A stretch of DNA of 64,000 nucleotides. It comes from Anas platyrhynchos (taxonomy: Eukaryota > Chordata > Aves > Anseriformes > Anatidae). The notes below the pieces were generated by a model. It had not been told where the DNA came from. It was given only the letters and a program-made list of their open reading frames with translations, and searched no databases. The DNA is taken from positions 198,780,501-198,844,500 of the forward strand of contig NC_092587.1 in the NCBI RefSeq assembly GCF_047663525.1. The letters run 5' to 3'. Below, one piece after another: positions 22,801 to 33,455 of this stretch. The position numbers and the translations under genes are program-made. How positions within the stretch are numbered: the first letter of the stretch is position 1; each line of letters opens with the position of its first letter.

Positions 22801-25751
22801 AGCCAAGAAACTTGTCTTCTAGAAGACAGCCCTGTCATTGTTTATCAAATTTACTAGGGGGAGAGGAGGGAAATGTTAGCTTTAGAGTTCCAATTTCTAT
22901 GAGTTTCTGTAAGCTTTTTTTTTTCAGATCGAAGTACATGGATCAACTGATTTTTCACTATGTGCCCTTCTTACCCCTCATCATTTAACAACCCTTCGTG
23001 TTGAGTGAATAGAATATGATTTGGCTGAAGCTTTAGTTAACTCTGGAAGAGAATTTCTAGAAAGTCTCAGTAAAGGAGCTGCATTTGCAACTGTGACTCT
23101 AATAGTGTTAGTTTTAGATAGTGATTGTTTTCACATTAAGAGCCTCGCAAATACCCCTGTGGTAACAGGTTTAAAAAAAAATAAAGTGACTGCCGCTACA
23201 GACTTCCAGGTTGAAATGACTGCATTTGGTGTGCAAAGTACGCCAAAAATACAGCAGTTTTTTGCAGCACAGCACATCTTGTATGCTGTGACTGTACAAT
23301 GAGTGGGAGGCACCTTTCACTGTTTCAGTTAGCCCCGCTGGGCAAAAAGCATTCTTGTTCAGGCTGATTTTTGCCCCTTTTCCTCAGAGATGCATCTACC
23401 TGAATGAAGGTACAATTTCAAAGTCTTGCTTTTGTAATAACTGTGCTTTTACACACCTACACAGTTCAGGAAAAAGTATTTTGTTTTGTTCCTCATGCCT
23501 CCCTCCTTTTCATAGCTCTGCAGTACTTGACTTTCCTACTGTCAGAAAACAAAAGGAAATCGGGCACCTTGGTGACAATCAGTAGATAAAATAGGACCTC
23601 ATCCAAGGAATTGTCCTTTCCTGTGATTGTTGTTCTTCTACTTCCAAAGGCTTTTAATGTGTTACAGAAAGTTTCTAGGGAGTGAAGAGGCCTAAAACTA
23701 GAAGCAATACTAAATTTTGATTCAAAGGTAGGGAGACTTAGCTCTATGCCAGGCAACAGAAGGGAGATTTAAGTATCTCTGAAAAGCCAGCGTACAATTA
23801 GGTGTCCTTGGAAAGTAAGGGGAATGGGATGAATCCATTATATCAAACCCAGTGTTTATACCACTAGACTCTCCAAAGTGAGTTATTTTATGGGTAGTTC
23901 TAGAGGTGGAATACTTTTAACAGAAAGTTACAACATTAAATACATGGATAGTTCTAAATTTCAGCTTATCAGTATTCACTTAAAATAGTTCAGTGTCCCT
24001 TAGCAAATGTGCAACATAAAGGGTTATAGTCTGAGGCAGCAGGTTGTGAGCCTTCTCTGCTGTAACATGGTCTCTGTAGCTGCATTCTGTGTGAATAGCA
24101 TGGATGTTAAATGATACTGCTGGAAAGTACTCAGGAGCAATATATTGTCTCTTATTCTCGAATAAACTCGGTGTTCCTTAAAAAATTGCTAAAAGTGTTT
24201 TGAACAGAACTGCTCACATGCTTAATAGCTAGATGTATATTTAAATTTCTTGTGCTATCAGTGTTCAACTTCTAATTGCTCTAAGATGGTCTTGCAGATT
24301 TTGACTCTTCTCAGTGCACTCCAGTAATAGCAGTACCTGAATGCAGGTGACTTACTTTGTTTATGTTACTGTCTACTCTTCAGGTTTTGTTTTTTTTTCT
24401 ATTTCTCTCCTCAGCCTCATGTGGTAGCTGTTACGCGTTTGCCTCCATGGGCATGCTGGAAGCAAGAATACGTATCCTCACAAATAACACTCAGAAACCA
24501 ATCTTTAGTCCCCAGCAGGTTGTGTCTTGCAGCCAATATTCTCAGGGTAAGTACACTAGTGCGTATGAAGTTAACTTTCAATAATAATGACACTGCAGAA
24601 GTATATTCATAATTTCCACACCTTTCTGTGAACCAAGTCACCTGGCAGGCTATATTTTAGTACTTGTTTTGAAAGTGGTAAATATTCCAGAGTTGCCAGC
24701 CCACCTTGCAAAGAGGTGGCATTGAACCAAGAGTTCATGGCCCCTCACTAAGGACATTACTGGATTTTATGTAGCTCTGCCTGAGAGATGGAGAACAGAG
24801 ATTGAAGGAACAGGGCTGAAAACATATCTAGGTTGCAAGGCATGCCTAGAAAGAGAAACCAAGTATCCTAAAAGCATATTCAGAGAGAAGGAACATATGG
24901 GCAGGGGGAGATAAGCAAAAGCAATGACTAAGGCTTCAAATTTCCAAAGGAAGAATGGTACCCAGTATATGACAACTTTTTTACAGCATGTAACTAACTG
25001 CTGTTCCTGATGGGGTGTCAGGAGCAAATGGATGAGGAGGTGGTTCATGCATTTGTGTTCCCAGTACAACTCCAATGTGCTCTGAATTTTATTTTGTGTG
25101 TTTTAGAAAGATAGCTATATCTAATTGGAATACTAGGATTATCAGAGTCTTGTGTTCAATACTGTAATCTGTGTTTCAAGATTTGAGTAGGAAATTCTCC
25201 TACATCAAATAACTCTTGAAGTGAATTAACCAGATATTTTTTGTTTAGGTTGCGATGGTGGTTTCCCATACCTCATTGCTGGGAAATATGTCCAAGACTT
25301 CGGTGTGGTGGAAGAGGACTGCTTCCCTTACACAGCCCAAGATTCTCCATGCCTGTTCAAGCGTAGCTGTTACCACTACTACACTTCTGAATACCACTAT
25401 GTTGGTGGTTTCTATGGAGGCTGTAATGAAGCCCTGATGAAACTTGAGCTTGTTCTGGGTGGGCCAATGGCTGTTGCCTTTGAAGTTTATGATGATTTCA
25501 TGCTTTATAAAGAGGGAATCTACCATCACACTGGGCTGAAGGATGACTTCAACCCTTTCGAACTGACTAATCATGCTGTCTTGCTGGTGGGCTATGGTAA
25601 AGACCCAAGAAGTGGTGAGAAGTTCTGGATTGTCAAGAACAGTTGGGGCACCTCATGGGGAGAAGATGGTTACTTCAGAATCCGCCGTGGCACAGATGAA
25701 TGTGCAATTGAAAGTATTGCAGTGGCTGCAACTCCTATCCCAAAACTATAA
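7327..25751 (+). CDS. CTSC: Cathepsin C (dipeptidyl peptidase 1), complete, 7 exons
   Basis: Lysosomal cysteine exopeptidase of the papain family. It removes dipeptides from free N termini and in mammals activates granule serine proteases. The coding exons are 7327-7489, 8871-9016, 19254-19420, 19870-20025, 21627-21742, 24415-24546 and 25249-25751. All introns are GT-AG and the joined frame totals 1383 nt (460 aa; human 463). Residues 1-22 form a signal peptide. Asp23, in DTPANC, matches the exclusion-domain Asp that binds the substrate amino terminus. The exclusion domain runs to about residue 135, then comes the propeptide, and the mature enzyme begins near LPESWDW (about 228). The catalytic triad is present: Cys255 in CGSCYAF, His402 in [10 protein letters not shown] and Asn424 in WIVKNSWG. 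Four N-glycosylation sequons (about Asn27, 50, 116, 273) sit where the human ones do. The start ATG has a strong Kozak context (GGCGCCATGG). No break or missing key residue is seen. Confidence 0.97.
7490..8870 (+). other. CTSC: CTSC intron 1
   Basis: 1381 bp, phase 1. It holds a 27-bp poly(T) run at 7697-7723 and ends in a pyrimidine-rich acceptor, TTTCTTTCTTTCTCGCAG. No other feature is seen. Confidence 0.9.
8871..9016 (+). CDS. CTSC: CTSC exon 2
   Basis: 146 nt, from codon 55 to residue 103. Exclusion-domain segment with the highly conserved [19 protein letters not shown] block. The donor is AAG|GTGAGT and the exon ends in phase 0. Confidence 0.96.
9443..9992 (-). mobile_element. Solo LTR, avian endogenous retrovirus, copy 1
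   Basis: Read on the minus strand it starts TGTCCTGGTTTAAG and ends CCACAACA, the TG...CA ends of an LTR. It contains a TATA-like box (CAATATATAGGGG, near 9711-9723), an (ATT)n stretch, and a TAATAAACTGTC-type poly(A) signal region. The sequence resembles an abundant bird ERV LTR family. It is about 550 bp. No retroviral gene or primer-binding site adjoins it, so it is a solo LTR. No clear target-site duplication is visible. The + strand open frame at 9736-9978 is a shadow. Confidence 0.85.
9993..11163. other. Unique intronic spacer between the two LTRs
   Basis: About 1.2 kb with no retroviral gag, pol or env motif. This argues against the two LTRs being the ends of one provirus. Nothing else is recognised. 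Confidence 0.6.
11164..11240 (-). mobile_element. CR1 LINE 3' fragment, part 1 (split by LTR copy 2)
   Basis: Reverse-complement CR1 3' end (ATAAAACCATAATTAAGGTT, GTTCATCTAGTCCAACTG). The alignment to CR1 appears to resume after the LTR at 11817 (TCTAAACTACATCATC), so the LTR landed inside this CR1. Confidence 0.75.
11241..11816 (-). mobile_element. Solo LTR, avian endogenous retrovirus, copy 2
   Basis: Same family and orientation as 9443-9992 and closely similar along its length. On the minus strand it begins TGTCCTGGTTTCAGTTAG and ends GCCACGACA. A TATA-like box (near 11538-11550) and an (ATT)n stretch are present. It retains a short block near 11325-11350 that copy 1 lacks. Both flanks are CR1 sequence, so this insertion is younger than the CR1. 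No internal retroviral sequence is attached. The open frames at 11564-11806 (+) and 11266-11535 (-) are shadows. Confidence 0.86.
11817..11836 (-). mobile_element. CR1 LINE 3' fragment, part 2
   Basis: Short continuation of the CR1 interrupted by the LTR. It fades into unique sequence within about 20 bases, so the right edge is approximate. Confidence 0.45.
12190..12660 (+). mobile_element. CR1 LINE 3' fragment, diverged
   Basis: Sense CR1 covering the end of the second ORF and the 3' UTR: GCAAAAGGGATTATGAAAAT, TCATTGCTGTCTACAGCTTC, GAGTTGGACTTGATGATCC, ending GCGATTCTATGA. It contains an internal 22-bp tandem duplication at 12414-12457. It is old and frame-broken. Confidence 0.85.
12414..12457. 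repeat. 22-bp tandem duplication within a CR1
   Basis: Two exact copies of GGATGTTCATATTTGGTTAT plus TA, at 12414-12435 and 12436-12457. This is a later slippage event inside the old CR1. Confidence 0.9.
12668..12725 (-). mobile_element. CR1 LINE 3' terminal scrap, tail-to-tail with the previous one
   Basis: Starts TCATAGAATAATATGGTCTG and continues AAAGGAACTTCAGGACATC. This is the CR1 3' end in reverse complement, eight bases from the 3' end of the sense CR1. Confidence 0.75.
15345..15862 (+). mobile_element. CR1 LINE fragment with reverse-transcriptase remnant
   Basis: Covers the C-terminal half of the CR1 reverse transcriptase. The 110-codon frame at 15407-15739 still reads SGVPQGS, then [12 protein letters not shown] (the FADD active-site box) and [13 protein letters not shown]. 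The 5' side and the 3' UTR are both missing. It is a dead fragment; the antisense open frames over it are shadows. Confidence 0.9.
17536..17632. repeat. 45-bp direct repeat with embedded 12-bp inverted repeat
   Basis: Two exact 45-bp copies (17536-17580 and 17588-17632) are separated by seven bases, TACCATT. Those seven bases extend a perfect inverted repeat: CTGAATGGTATC at 17548-17559 against GATACCATTCAG at 17579-17590. The layout is typical of a replication template switch. Confidence 0.9.
17697..17787 (+). mobile_element. CR1 LINE 3' terminal scrap
   Basis: Contains GGGTTGGACTAGATGATATC then CAGAGGTCCCTTCCAACCTC and AACCATTCTGTAAAATC, the CR1 3' end in sense. Confidence 0.85.
19254..19420 (+). 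CDS. CTSC: CTSC exon 3
   Basis: 167 nt, residues 104-158 plus two bases. It completes the exclusion domain ([23 protein letters not shown]; sequon at Asn116) and enters the propeptide. The acceptor is CTTCACATTACAG, the donor GGAAG|GTAAGC, and the exon ends in phase 2. Confidence 0.96.
19870..20025 (+). CDS. CTSC: CTSC exon 4
   Basis: 156 nt of propeptide, including [20 protein letters not shown]. The acceptor is TCTTGTTTGCAG. The donor TCAAG|GTACTG departs from the consensus at +4 to +6. The exon ends in phase 2. Confidence 0.95.
20026..21626 (+). other. CTSC: CTSC intron 4
   Basis: 1601 bp of unique sequence with no recognised repeat or gene. It ends in a T-rich acceptor, TTTTTTCTTATTTTTTTAG. 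Confidence 0.85.
21627..21742 (+). CDS. CTSC: CTSC exon 5
   Basis: 116 nt. It spans the propeptide-to-mature junction (PKPAPLTPE, then [10 protein letters not shown]) and the start of the catalytic fold (YVSPVRNQG). The donor is CAAG|GTAAAA, which lacks the +5 G and runs straight into a (CAAA)n and poly(A) tract. The exon ends in phase 1. Confidence 0.96.
21746..21792. repeat. (CAAA)n / poly(A) tract at the CTSC intron 5 donor
   Basis: Begins three bases after the splice donor dinucleotide. It has about five CAAA units followed by roughly 26 A. It is length-unstable by nature. Confidence 0.9.
21793..24414 (+). other. CTSC: Remainder of CTSC intron 5
   Basis: About 2.6 kb without a recognised transposon or gene. 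Short open frames on both strands have no family signature. It ends in a strong acceptor, TTTTTTTTTCTATTTCTCTC then CTCAG. Confidence 0.8.
24415..24546 (+). CDS. CTSC: CTSC exon 6, catalytic cysteine
   Basis: 132 nt. It encodes the active-site helix, [20 protein letters not shown], with nucleophile Cys255, then a glycosylation sequon (TNNTQ) and [14 protein letters not shown]. The donor is CAGG|GTAAGT and the exon ends in phase 1. Confidence 0.97.
25249..25751 (+). CDS. CTSC: CTSC exon 7, catalytic His and Asn
   Basis: 503 nt of coding sequence to TAA at 25749-25751. It carries [33 protein letters not shown], the heavy/light chain boundary around [11 protein letters not shown], His402 in [10 protein letters not shown], Asn424 in WIVKNSWG, and the conserved C terminus [13 protein letters not shown]. 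The acceptor is TTTTTTGTTTAG. Confidence 0.97.
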
Positions 25752-25875
25752 ATGCGCAAGTGTTTGTCCAGTGCCTTTGTCTGAGAAGCAAATCCCCAGC
25801 CATAAGAACATACCATTGTGTTTTTTTAAGATACTATGATTGAAATACGTACCCTAGCTTAAACAGGAAAGCTTT

Positions 25876-25881
25876 AATAAA
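25876..25881 (+). other. CTSC: CTSC proximal poly(A) signal AATAAA
   Basis: Canonical hexamer 125 bases after the stop codon, in CTTTAATAAAATTTTCC. It would give a very short 3' UTR. Confidence 0.75.
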
Positions 25882-26393
25882 ATTTTCCAGAACAGAGAAA
25901 ACAGTTTCCCTGGGTGAGAGTATGAATACTGTAAGCTCTTCTATATGTACTGTAGGCTTCCTCTCTGGAATCTGACAGTAGATCACCTAGAATGCAGTTG
26001 CCATTTTGGTAACAGTGGTGATGGTTATTTGTCATTAGATAAACTTTTTTTTTTTATTTCATTCACCACTTGCATTTTCTTCCATGGACAATCTTGCACT
26101 CCAGATTTCAGAAGGAAGCAACTGCTACGATAATCTGCAGCTACCCTGAAAGGACATTGTAGTGCCTTATTTCTCAGAAATCATGAAGTCACTGCAATTT
26201 AGAACTTAAGTGCGCACTGGGGAGAGAGTGGGCAATTTCATTGATTAAAAGGAAATTTTAAAGCTTTAAGTGTCCTGCAAAAGCTGCAAGTTAAATCCTT
26301 ATGACAAAAATCAATTCTATGTTTTGGGATGTTACTAAATGTTCCAGTTCTAGATTTTATTGCTGTGCTTTGCAATTGATCATCTCAGAGTTC

Positions 26394-26399
26394 AATAAA
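26394..26399 (+). other. CTSC: CTSC distal poly(A) signal AATAAA
   Basis: Second canonical hexamer about 640 bases after the stop. It is followed within 30-60 bases by a T/G-rich stretch (TTTGTACTTGTGG), as expected of a downstream element. Confidence 0.7.
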
Positions 26400-28339
26400 A
26401 AAAACACCCCATTCCTTTAGGAGTTTGTACTTGTGGAATTAGTTAGTTCTTTATTTCTGTGACCTATCTTAAGTTTTGAACTTGTCAAGAACTTGGTCCT
26501 TTACGAGGTTGTAAACTGACGGGGAAGGAGGATGAGAGGAAAGATGAACTAAAAATCATACAAGTGAGACCAAGGTTCTCAGCAACACAAGGTTGGCAAT
26601 ACCAAGCAAGACTGTCCAGGAGCATGGTAGTCCTTGCTGTGGATAAGGGACAACTTATTCAGTAAACTGGCTAGTTCCCCAGTAATTTCTGTTCATCTCT
26701 GCCGTATTAACTTTAAATATACAGGGTAGAAGAGTGGCACTGAGGAGGGGGGTTGCAACACTTGGAATGAGCCATTTCTTTCTAGATGAAACTTAGCAAC
26801 AGTACTTAATTATTGCAGTACTGATCATTGCTGTTCCCATCAGTAGGTATGAGTGGCTTACAGATGAGGAGACCTTGTTTCTTGAGTAGAAAATAACTTT
26901 GGTAATCTGCTACAACAACTAATGACCAAACCAGTATTTTATATGTATAGAAAATACATCCTTCCCTCCCTCCCCCCCCTTTTTTTTTTAACGGCATGGG
27001 GAACTTTATAAATGTTTATAAATGGTTGTCTGTTTGTAATCAAAATGTTTCATTTAACTTAAGTGGGAAAACTCTTTTTTACTTCAAGAACTGCTTGACT
27101 CAAATTTGCTTTTACTGAGGGTCAGGGGAAGTATGGCTCTGTGGTTTTGGCTGTTCTTTTTGAACCTCCATGCCAAAAAATATCCAACCATGTTCACAAG
27201 ATTCTCGAGAATAGTTTATATTGTCCATTGGATCTTACTAGCTGAGGCAAGTGGGGGTGGGAGGGAAGAGCAGGGCACTTTCAACTTATTCCTTTCCGCT
27301 TGGATTATGTGATACTGCTGCAAAACTGGACTATGTCCTGTAATGACTTAATGCTGTGGTAGGGGGTGCATTACACCAGGAGGATATGTAGTTCTCCCAC
27401 ACAACTATTTGCCTGAAATGCACAACCATGCATACATTTTCTTTTGTGTTCTCTTCCTGTTTCCTCCCATACTAGTGCTTTCCCTGGGAAAAATGTTGCT
27501 GGGGTGGGAGAGGCAATATTGCTCTTCTTTCCCCTTTTGTGGAATAGGGAGAGGGATGGCAGGGGCACAGCTTTCCCTTTGCAATCTATGCATGGTTTGT
27601 GTCTGCTGTGTTACCATGCATAATGAAATGGTGTGATGGTTCATGTGCTGATAAACAACTCTCAGTAGGTCACCCAACAACCTTTAAGCAGGGATTGATT
27701 TGAATTACAGTAATAAAACTAAAGCTGAAAATTGCTTGAAACAAAGCAATCAGGAATGAAAGAAATTTGTTGCCTGTGCTGTCATTATGGAAGAAAACAA
27801 TACTGGCTGCACTGCAATGGCAGCAGCGTGCTGCCTGCTATATTGGTGTTAGAGCTACACAGCTTGACCTAATTTGGATGACAGCTTTTCTGTATGTCTG
27901 CAGCCATGCTGACACAGGTATGAACTCATAAGGTACAGAAGATGGTCTTCTATGTATAGGTGGTCTGCAGGCTTTCTCTGTCGCCTGCAACTGCTTGTAG
28001 TTTCACGACACAGGTACAATGCATTTTAAATGTCAAAATAAATGGGTATTTTCCTGAAGTTTTGGCTTTGCATGAATATGCTAGGATCTTGGATTTCTTT
28101 AATATCTCTAGTATTTATTAAGGAGATTAGCTTGAGAACAGATATAAAAGCTAGATCATCCTTATTAGTTGTACAGTGCATTGGCCGTTAGAAAATTGGA
28201 TCTTAATTGACTCATCACCAAACTACTGCTGACTGTACTCTATTACTAATAGAGACTTGCTCTTCACCATACCTTTATTGATATTAGCTACATGTGTTTT
28301 AAAAAATATTTTATCTTCTTCTGTTAGAAATTCCTGTGT

Positions 28340-28915
28340 GTGTCTATATATCTGTCACTGCTTGTGTGTGACAGCAGCACTGATGCAAACTTGAGGATAG
28401 GAGAGTTCTCAGAGCTGTCTGTCACCATCACTGCCCCCAACAACTGTCATCAGATGTACTTCTTTGCCTCTGGCTGACTGCAGTATGTGAATGTCCCTGT
28501 TTTCTGTATTTCAAAGTTGCACAGAGAAATGTCAAGCAATCAGTCTGATGGAGCTGGCTATGTGGCCAACATGACTTAATTGGATCCTCGACTTTTATTT
28601 GGGATTATGAAGCTGAGCACAGAAAGTACATTATGGACCCAGATGCTGAAAAACAGATTTTTCTTCCCAGTGGCCAAACGAAATGCAACTACAAGAGTTG
28701 ATAAACCTTTTCGTAACGGTGGCTATGGCACAGTTTCCCATCCTGGGTTGCAAGGAGCAAATTCTTCTAGGTCCTCAGGAGTAGAGAAGTGTTGGGTAAA
28801 CTTGACTCTTAAGTACGGAAGATTGCAAATAAACTGCTACCCACAAAATAGACCAAATGAAGAGGCACAGGACTTTGCAACTCCACATTTTTTAAGAGAC
28901 TGCAGTTTGTAACAC
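28340..28915 (+). pseudogene. Possible coding remnant, unidentified
   Basis: Several + strand frames are protein-like but none is continuous. One frame, at about 28400-28475, reads GEFSELSVTITAPNN and hits TGA. A different frame, at about 28560-28696, reads STFIWDYEAEHRKYIMDPD. A third, open at 28580-28912 (110 codons), has no family signature. This pattern would fit a decayed retrocopy with frameshifts, but chance is a real alternative in a frame-shopping search. No poly(A) tail or duplication marks its ends. Confidence 0.15.
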
Positions 28916-30270
28916 TTCTACCTGCGCTATCTGGAGTAGCTTGAAATGGGGGAAGAAAGAACACATTTGACAAATAGGTCTTGCAGTGAACAAGTATCTA
29001 TTTAATTTATCAAAGGGAAGTTAATAGATAATGCCATGATTGATAAATAGAGGCGAAACAGAATTGATTATCAGCCCAGCAGAGAGATTAAAAATTTAGT
29101 TTTAAAATTGGTTACATACAGAGGACAAATGAGCTATAGTTGTTTAACAAACAGCAAGCATAGCAAATCCTGAAAATCTATCAAGGGCTGTGGTGGAGTC
29201 TCCGTCTCTGGATTTGGGTGATTTTCTAATTTGAGCATTTCCCTGGCACAAGAACTGATCAGGGAAATCTAATCTGGTAGTGGGTTTTTGAGGAAGACCT
29301 GGTCAGACCATCATGACTCCTTCTTGCTGGGATCTGAGGACTTGAAATACACAGTGACACCTAGCTTCCAAAGTTGTCAGTCCAACTTGATACAATAAAC
29401 TGCACGTAAAATGACTGAAGAGGCTTTTTCCTAGATTTATTCAAACTGCTAAAATTGAGAGTGATAATTTTTTTATTTTTTTTTTAAGTGAGCTATGTTC
29501 TCATCTGTTGCTTTTTTTCTATCATTGCTGGGGGTTTAAGAACTGGTTTGTAAGGAGGAGTTAAGACCACTGGACTGCTTTAACTGGTTCTTCTGCTAAT
29601 GTGAGACTTCCTGTGACCTCTGAGAACGTTAATTTATATTTCTCAACTATTTGTCTTTCAAGATGTAATTAAAATGGGTTTGTAGCTATTGTTAATTGAA
29701 TATATGCAAGGATGCCAATTGGAGAATTTTAACAAGCGTCTTTTTCTCAATTTTTATAGTAGAAACAAGGGATAAATGATTGTTGCTTTTTCTTTTTTTT
29801 TTTTTTTTTTTTTTTTTTGAGAAGAAAAAAGATGGAGTAACAAACCAGAAAATTTTAGTAGTTTCAGTCTGCAAAACAGTATCCTTTACCAAGATTTCCA
29901 GTTTTCAGTTTCTCATTCTTGATGGTCATTCCCTTCCCTTCCAAATGCCATAACATGACTTTTTCCACCAAATCATATGTTTCTTCAGAAGAAAATAACT
30001 ACAACAACAAAATCTACAGGAAAACAAACAAGCAAAAGAGCATTGCTAGGATATGCTAAGTTTCCCTTAACATGAAATCTATCACTAATTTCACTGTTAC
30101 TCAACGGATGGGGCTTATTTAGCTCTGCTCAAGACCATCAGCAGTGATAGAGAATATCTAGCTGGGGCCTACTGACATAGGGATGAAATAGCATCAGAAA
30201 TGATGTGGCTTCCAGAACTTGCTGAAGAATAATTTCTGGAGCATCCCAGTGCTCCAGAAATTTGTGCAAC

Positions 30271-30296
30271 ATTTGTGCAACAGTGGTTGCACAAAT
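30271..30296. repeat. Perfect 11-bp hairpin
   Basis: ATTTGTGCAAC at 30271-30281, loop AGTG, then GTTGCACAAAT at 30286-30296. A second copy of the left arm lies just upstream at about 30260-30270, so the structure probably arose by local duplication and inversion. Confidence 0.85.
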
Positions 30297-33263
30297 GAGT
30301 GAGAAGAAAAGTTTTTCTGGGGTGTCTATTGTGAGGCCTACCAGTGACTTTATGAGAACCCTAGCATGTTGCAGGAGTAGGGTAAATGTATTGAAGACCC
30401 AATTTCAGGATGTGGAGATGAAGGGCAAAGGTTTGCTAATGGTATTTGCAGCATCAAAGCTGGGCAAATAGTCATCTTGGCCCATTCGTGCGTTAATGGA
30501 GGGGTGCTCAGGGGTGGAGGGGTGTGGAGATGCCCGTCCCTGGTGAGTCTCACAGCACAGTCTTAACTAATGCTGGCATTTGCACCAATGCTGTTGAGAG
30601 CAAAACAGCACTTGAGTTGTAGAATGAAGGGTATGAGACAGGCCAGGAAGCCCTTGGGTGCTACCAAAACAGGTTCACAACTAACTCTGCTTTCCCCCAC
30701 AACATGCATTATGCATGTAGATGTATATTTAGCTGCCTTTTAAAAGTACAGTTGAACTCAGTTTGAACCAGTGACTCAAGGGGAGTCCAAGCGTTTGTTC
30801 ATGGTTTTGTTTTGTTTTATTTAATAAATCCTTTCCATATTCTGGATGTTATGGGCATCATGTGATAGCCAAAAAAAGAGGCAGAGTCTTTGACTGCAGT
30901 ATGAAATAACAAAATGTACTCGCCTACCCTTTCTGAGCAGTAAGTTTTAAGCAAAAAGGCTTGCACCCTTCTTGGCTGAGACCCAGGGCAAACTGTGTGA
31001 TCAGAAAAAAAGTGTCAATGCATGCAGTTCAAGCAAGCTGAGGTTTCTTTGCTGGTTGCTATGGTTTCTAGAAACGACTGCAGGCTGAAGCAGCATGTGA
31101 GCGTGTGTGTGTGCATGTTTAGGTTTCCAAAAATAAATAAATAAATAAGAAACATTTAATGGCAGCTGGAAAATTATTAATGACCCACAAAATCAGTTTG
31201 AAAGTTTCTACCCCAGGTGGTCAGGTGCAGAATAGTAACAGAACATCAGTTTTTATCAGGTCTGAATATCAGGTGGGGCAGAATGGGGGGAAGTCGAAGG
31301 CTTTCTGTGAAGGCTTCAGTGGCACAGGTATGTATATATGCAATAATTTTCTATCTGTAAGAGGAAAGACTCTGACATATATTTCTGCCAATTATTCTTA
31401 ATCACTTCGTTTGGATTGACTGATCTGATCCTGCAGATGCCAGTTAGCACGAAGTGCACAAGCTAAATAAATCTTTCTCATGGTAACATCTTGCCAGGAT
31501 GATAGCTTAGCTCTTTCTTCCCCCAGCAAATTTTGCTATTTGCACTTCAAGGCATATACACAAATTTATATTTGAAGTGATCCTTTGGACCTCTGGGTTA
31601 CCTCATTAAATACTCAGAGAATATTTGTAAGGGTTGTGTAGAAGGACTGATAGCATTTTGGCAATACCATGTGATAAATTTTAAGTACAGTCAAAAGTAC
31701 CAAAGTTGTTAAAAGTGATCACTAAAGTTATTAAAAGTGATACCTTTGCCTTAGGAGGATTTCAGTATGGAAAATATTGTACATTCTTAAATATCCAACA
31801 ACTCCAACCTTGGTGCTCTGTGTGCAATAAGGAAAAATTTCCCAAAAGGTTAACTAACTGTACTGAATCTTTATGATTATATTTAACAAAGGAAATAAAA
31901 TACATAAAATCTGTATATTAAAAACACAAATGACAAAAAAAAACACCAACAAACACCACTTATTTAATTACCTTTTCCAATACTCTCTGCTGCTTCAACA
32001 CTTGTGACAGTAATGTAATATAAAATGGTGACCTCTGTTTAGCCAAGATAAATAGGATGTTTGGTCTGGAGTGTACATGGGATTCCCTAAGATGTTTTAA
32101 CTCATCAGTGTAGTCAGTGTAGTTGTAGCAGATAAACTTTCCTGAAAGTAGACACACTGTGACCCCTGGGAGGCCTCTACTTCACCTGGAAACCAGCATG
32201 CCCAAAATACCACTCTCCTGCCTTTTGGCTCACTTCTCTGCTCTTCTTGCTCCCAGCCCCTTTGTGATCCCCATTCCTGCACGGCAGTTTTGGTAAATCT
32301 CTTGAGCCCACTTAAAATTGTGGTCCTATTCTGGGAACATTTCTCCTCAGACTGTAACTGTTCAGGCATAAATAGGTGTACTCAAAAGCTGAACATTTGT
32401 AGATAGGGGGACTAAGTCTGCAGTCTGTACTGTATTGTCACTGTCACAAGGATTTCCTTCTAAATCTGACATTAATAAGGTTGTCGAGGATGTGAATTTT
32501 ATCACTCAGTTTTGCTTCTCCCTCCTTTCCTGAAGCTCTCTATTAACCTTGGGATTATATGCACAGGTTTAAATTTTCTGCAGGATAATAACTGCAGGAA
32601 ACAGCATGCAGTTGTATGTGTGGGGGGGGAAATCAATTACAAGAAGTTGACTAAAAGGCCAAATCAAATACATAAAATTCTACAGGGGGATAATAAAATA
32701 TAACAAATGCAATGCTTTTGTTTTGCACAGAATGTATCTATTTTCTGTATATGCTGCCCTGAGGAAAGAAGTAGAAATAAAGTGATTGCATCTTTCTGAC
32801 TGCTGGGGGCTGATTTTTCAGCTGTGACATTGAGAGGTTCATTTTTTTCTTTTTTAATTAAAGATGCTGGCAAAGCAAAACTTAATGTTATTTCTTTTAT
32901 CCATTTGAATTGCAGAGATTTGTAATCGCAGCATTAAAACTGCTCTAAATGGAGAATGAATGGAACTGGCTGGGTGCGGAAACACCAGGAGGCACAGCAG
33001 GGGATGAGCTGTAAGGAAGGCAAGTGCTGAAGGCCAGGCACATGGGTTGACAGTGCGTTAAGTTCCCAGTACAACTACATGAAGTCTATCAGGACACTCA
33101 GGACAGGTAACAAAGGGCAACCTAAAAGAGGGGACTGGTTTTTGGTTTTGTTTTTTAGAAAAAGGATATCACCTACCTATGCCATTAAGAGGTGGTGGTG
33201 AGAAGTTCAAGTCCTTTACAGTAGTAGCATCTGGGAAAAGACTTGATACTTTAATAGGCAAAT

Positions 33264-33455
33264 CATAGAATCACAGAATGGTTTGGATTGGAAGGGATCT
33301 TAAAGCCCATTCAGTTCCAACCCCCTACCATTGGCAGGGACACCTCCCACCAGACCAGGTTGCCCAAAGCCCCATCCAGCCTGGTGTTGAACACCTCCAG
33401 GGATGGAGCATCCACAGCTTCTCTGGGCAACCTGTGCTAGTGCTTCACAGAGGTG
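33264..33455 (-). mobile_element. CR1 LINE 3' fragment
   Basis: Reverse-complement CR1 3' end: ATCATAGAATCACAGAATGG, TTGGAAGGGATCTTAAAGCC, then ACACCTCCAGGGATGGAGC and CTCTGGGCAACCTGTGCTAG. The short open frames on it are remnants. Confidence 0.92.

Larger units (their letters stand above)
25752..26415 (+). other. CTSC: CTSC 3' untranslated region
   Basis: Inferred from the stop codon and the two downstream poly(A) hexamers. The exact cleavage sites are not visible. An open frame at 25945-26133 has no support as a gene. Confidence 0.7.
26416..33263. other. CTSC-RAB38 intergenic region, proximal part
   Basis: No supported gene and no recognised CR1 or LTR. It contains homopolymers (poly(T) near 29795-29819), a perfect 11-bp hairpin at 30271-30296, and a protein-like but frame-broken stretch near 28340-28915. 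Confidence 0.6.
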
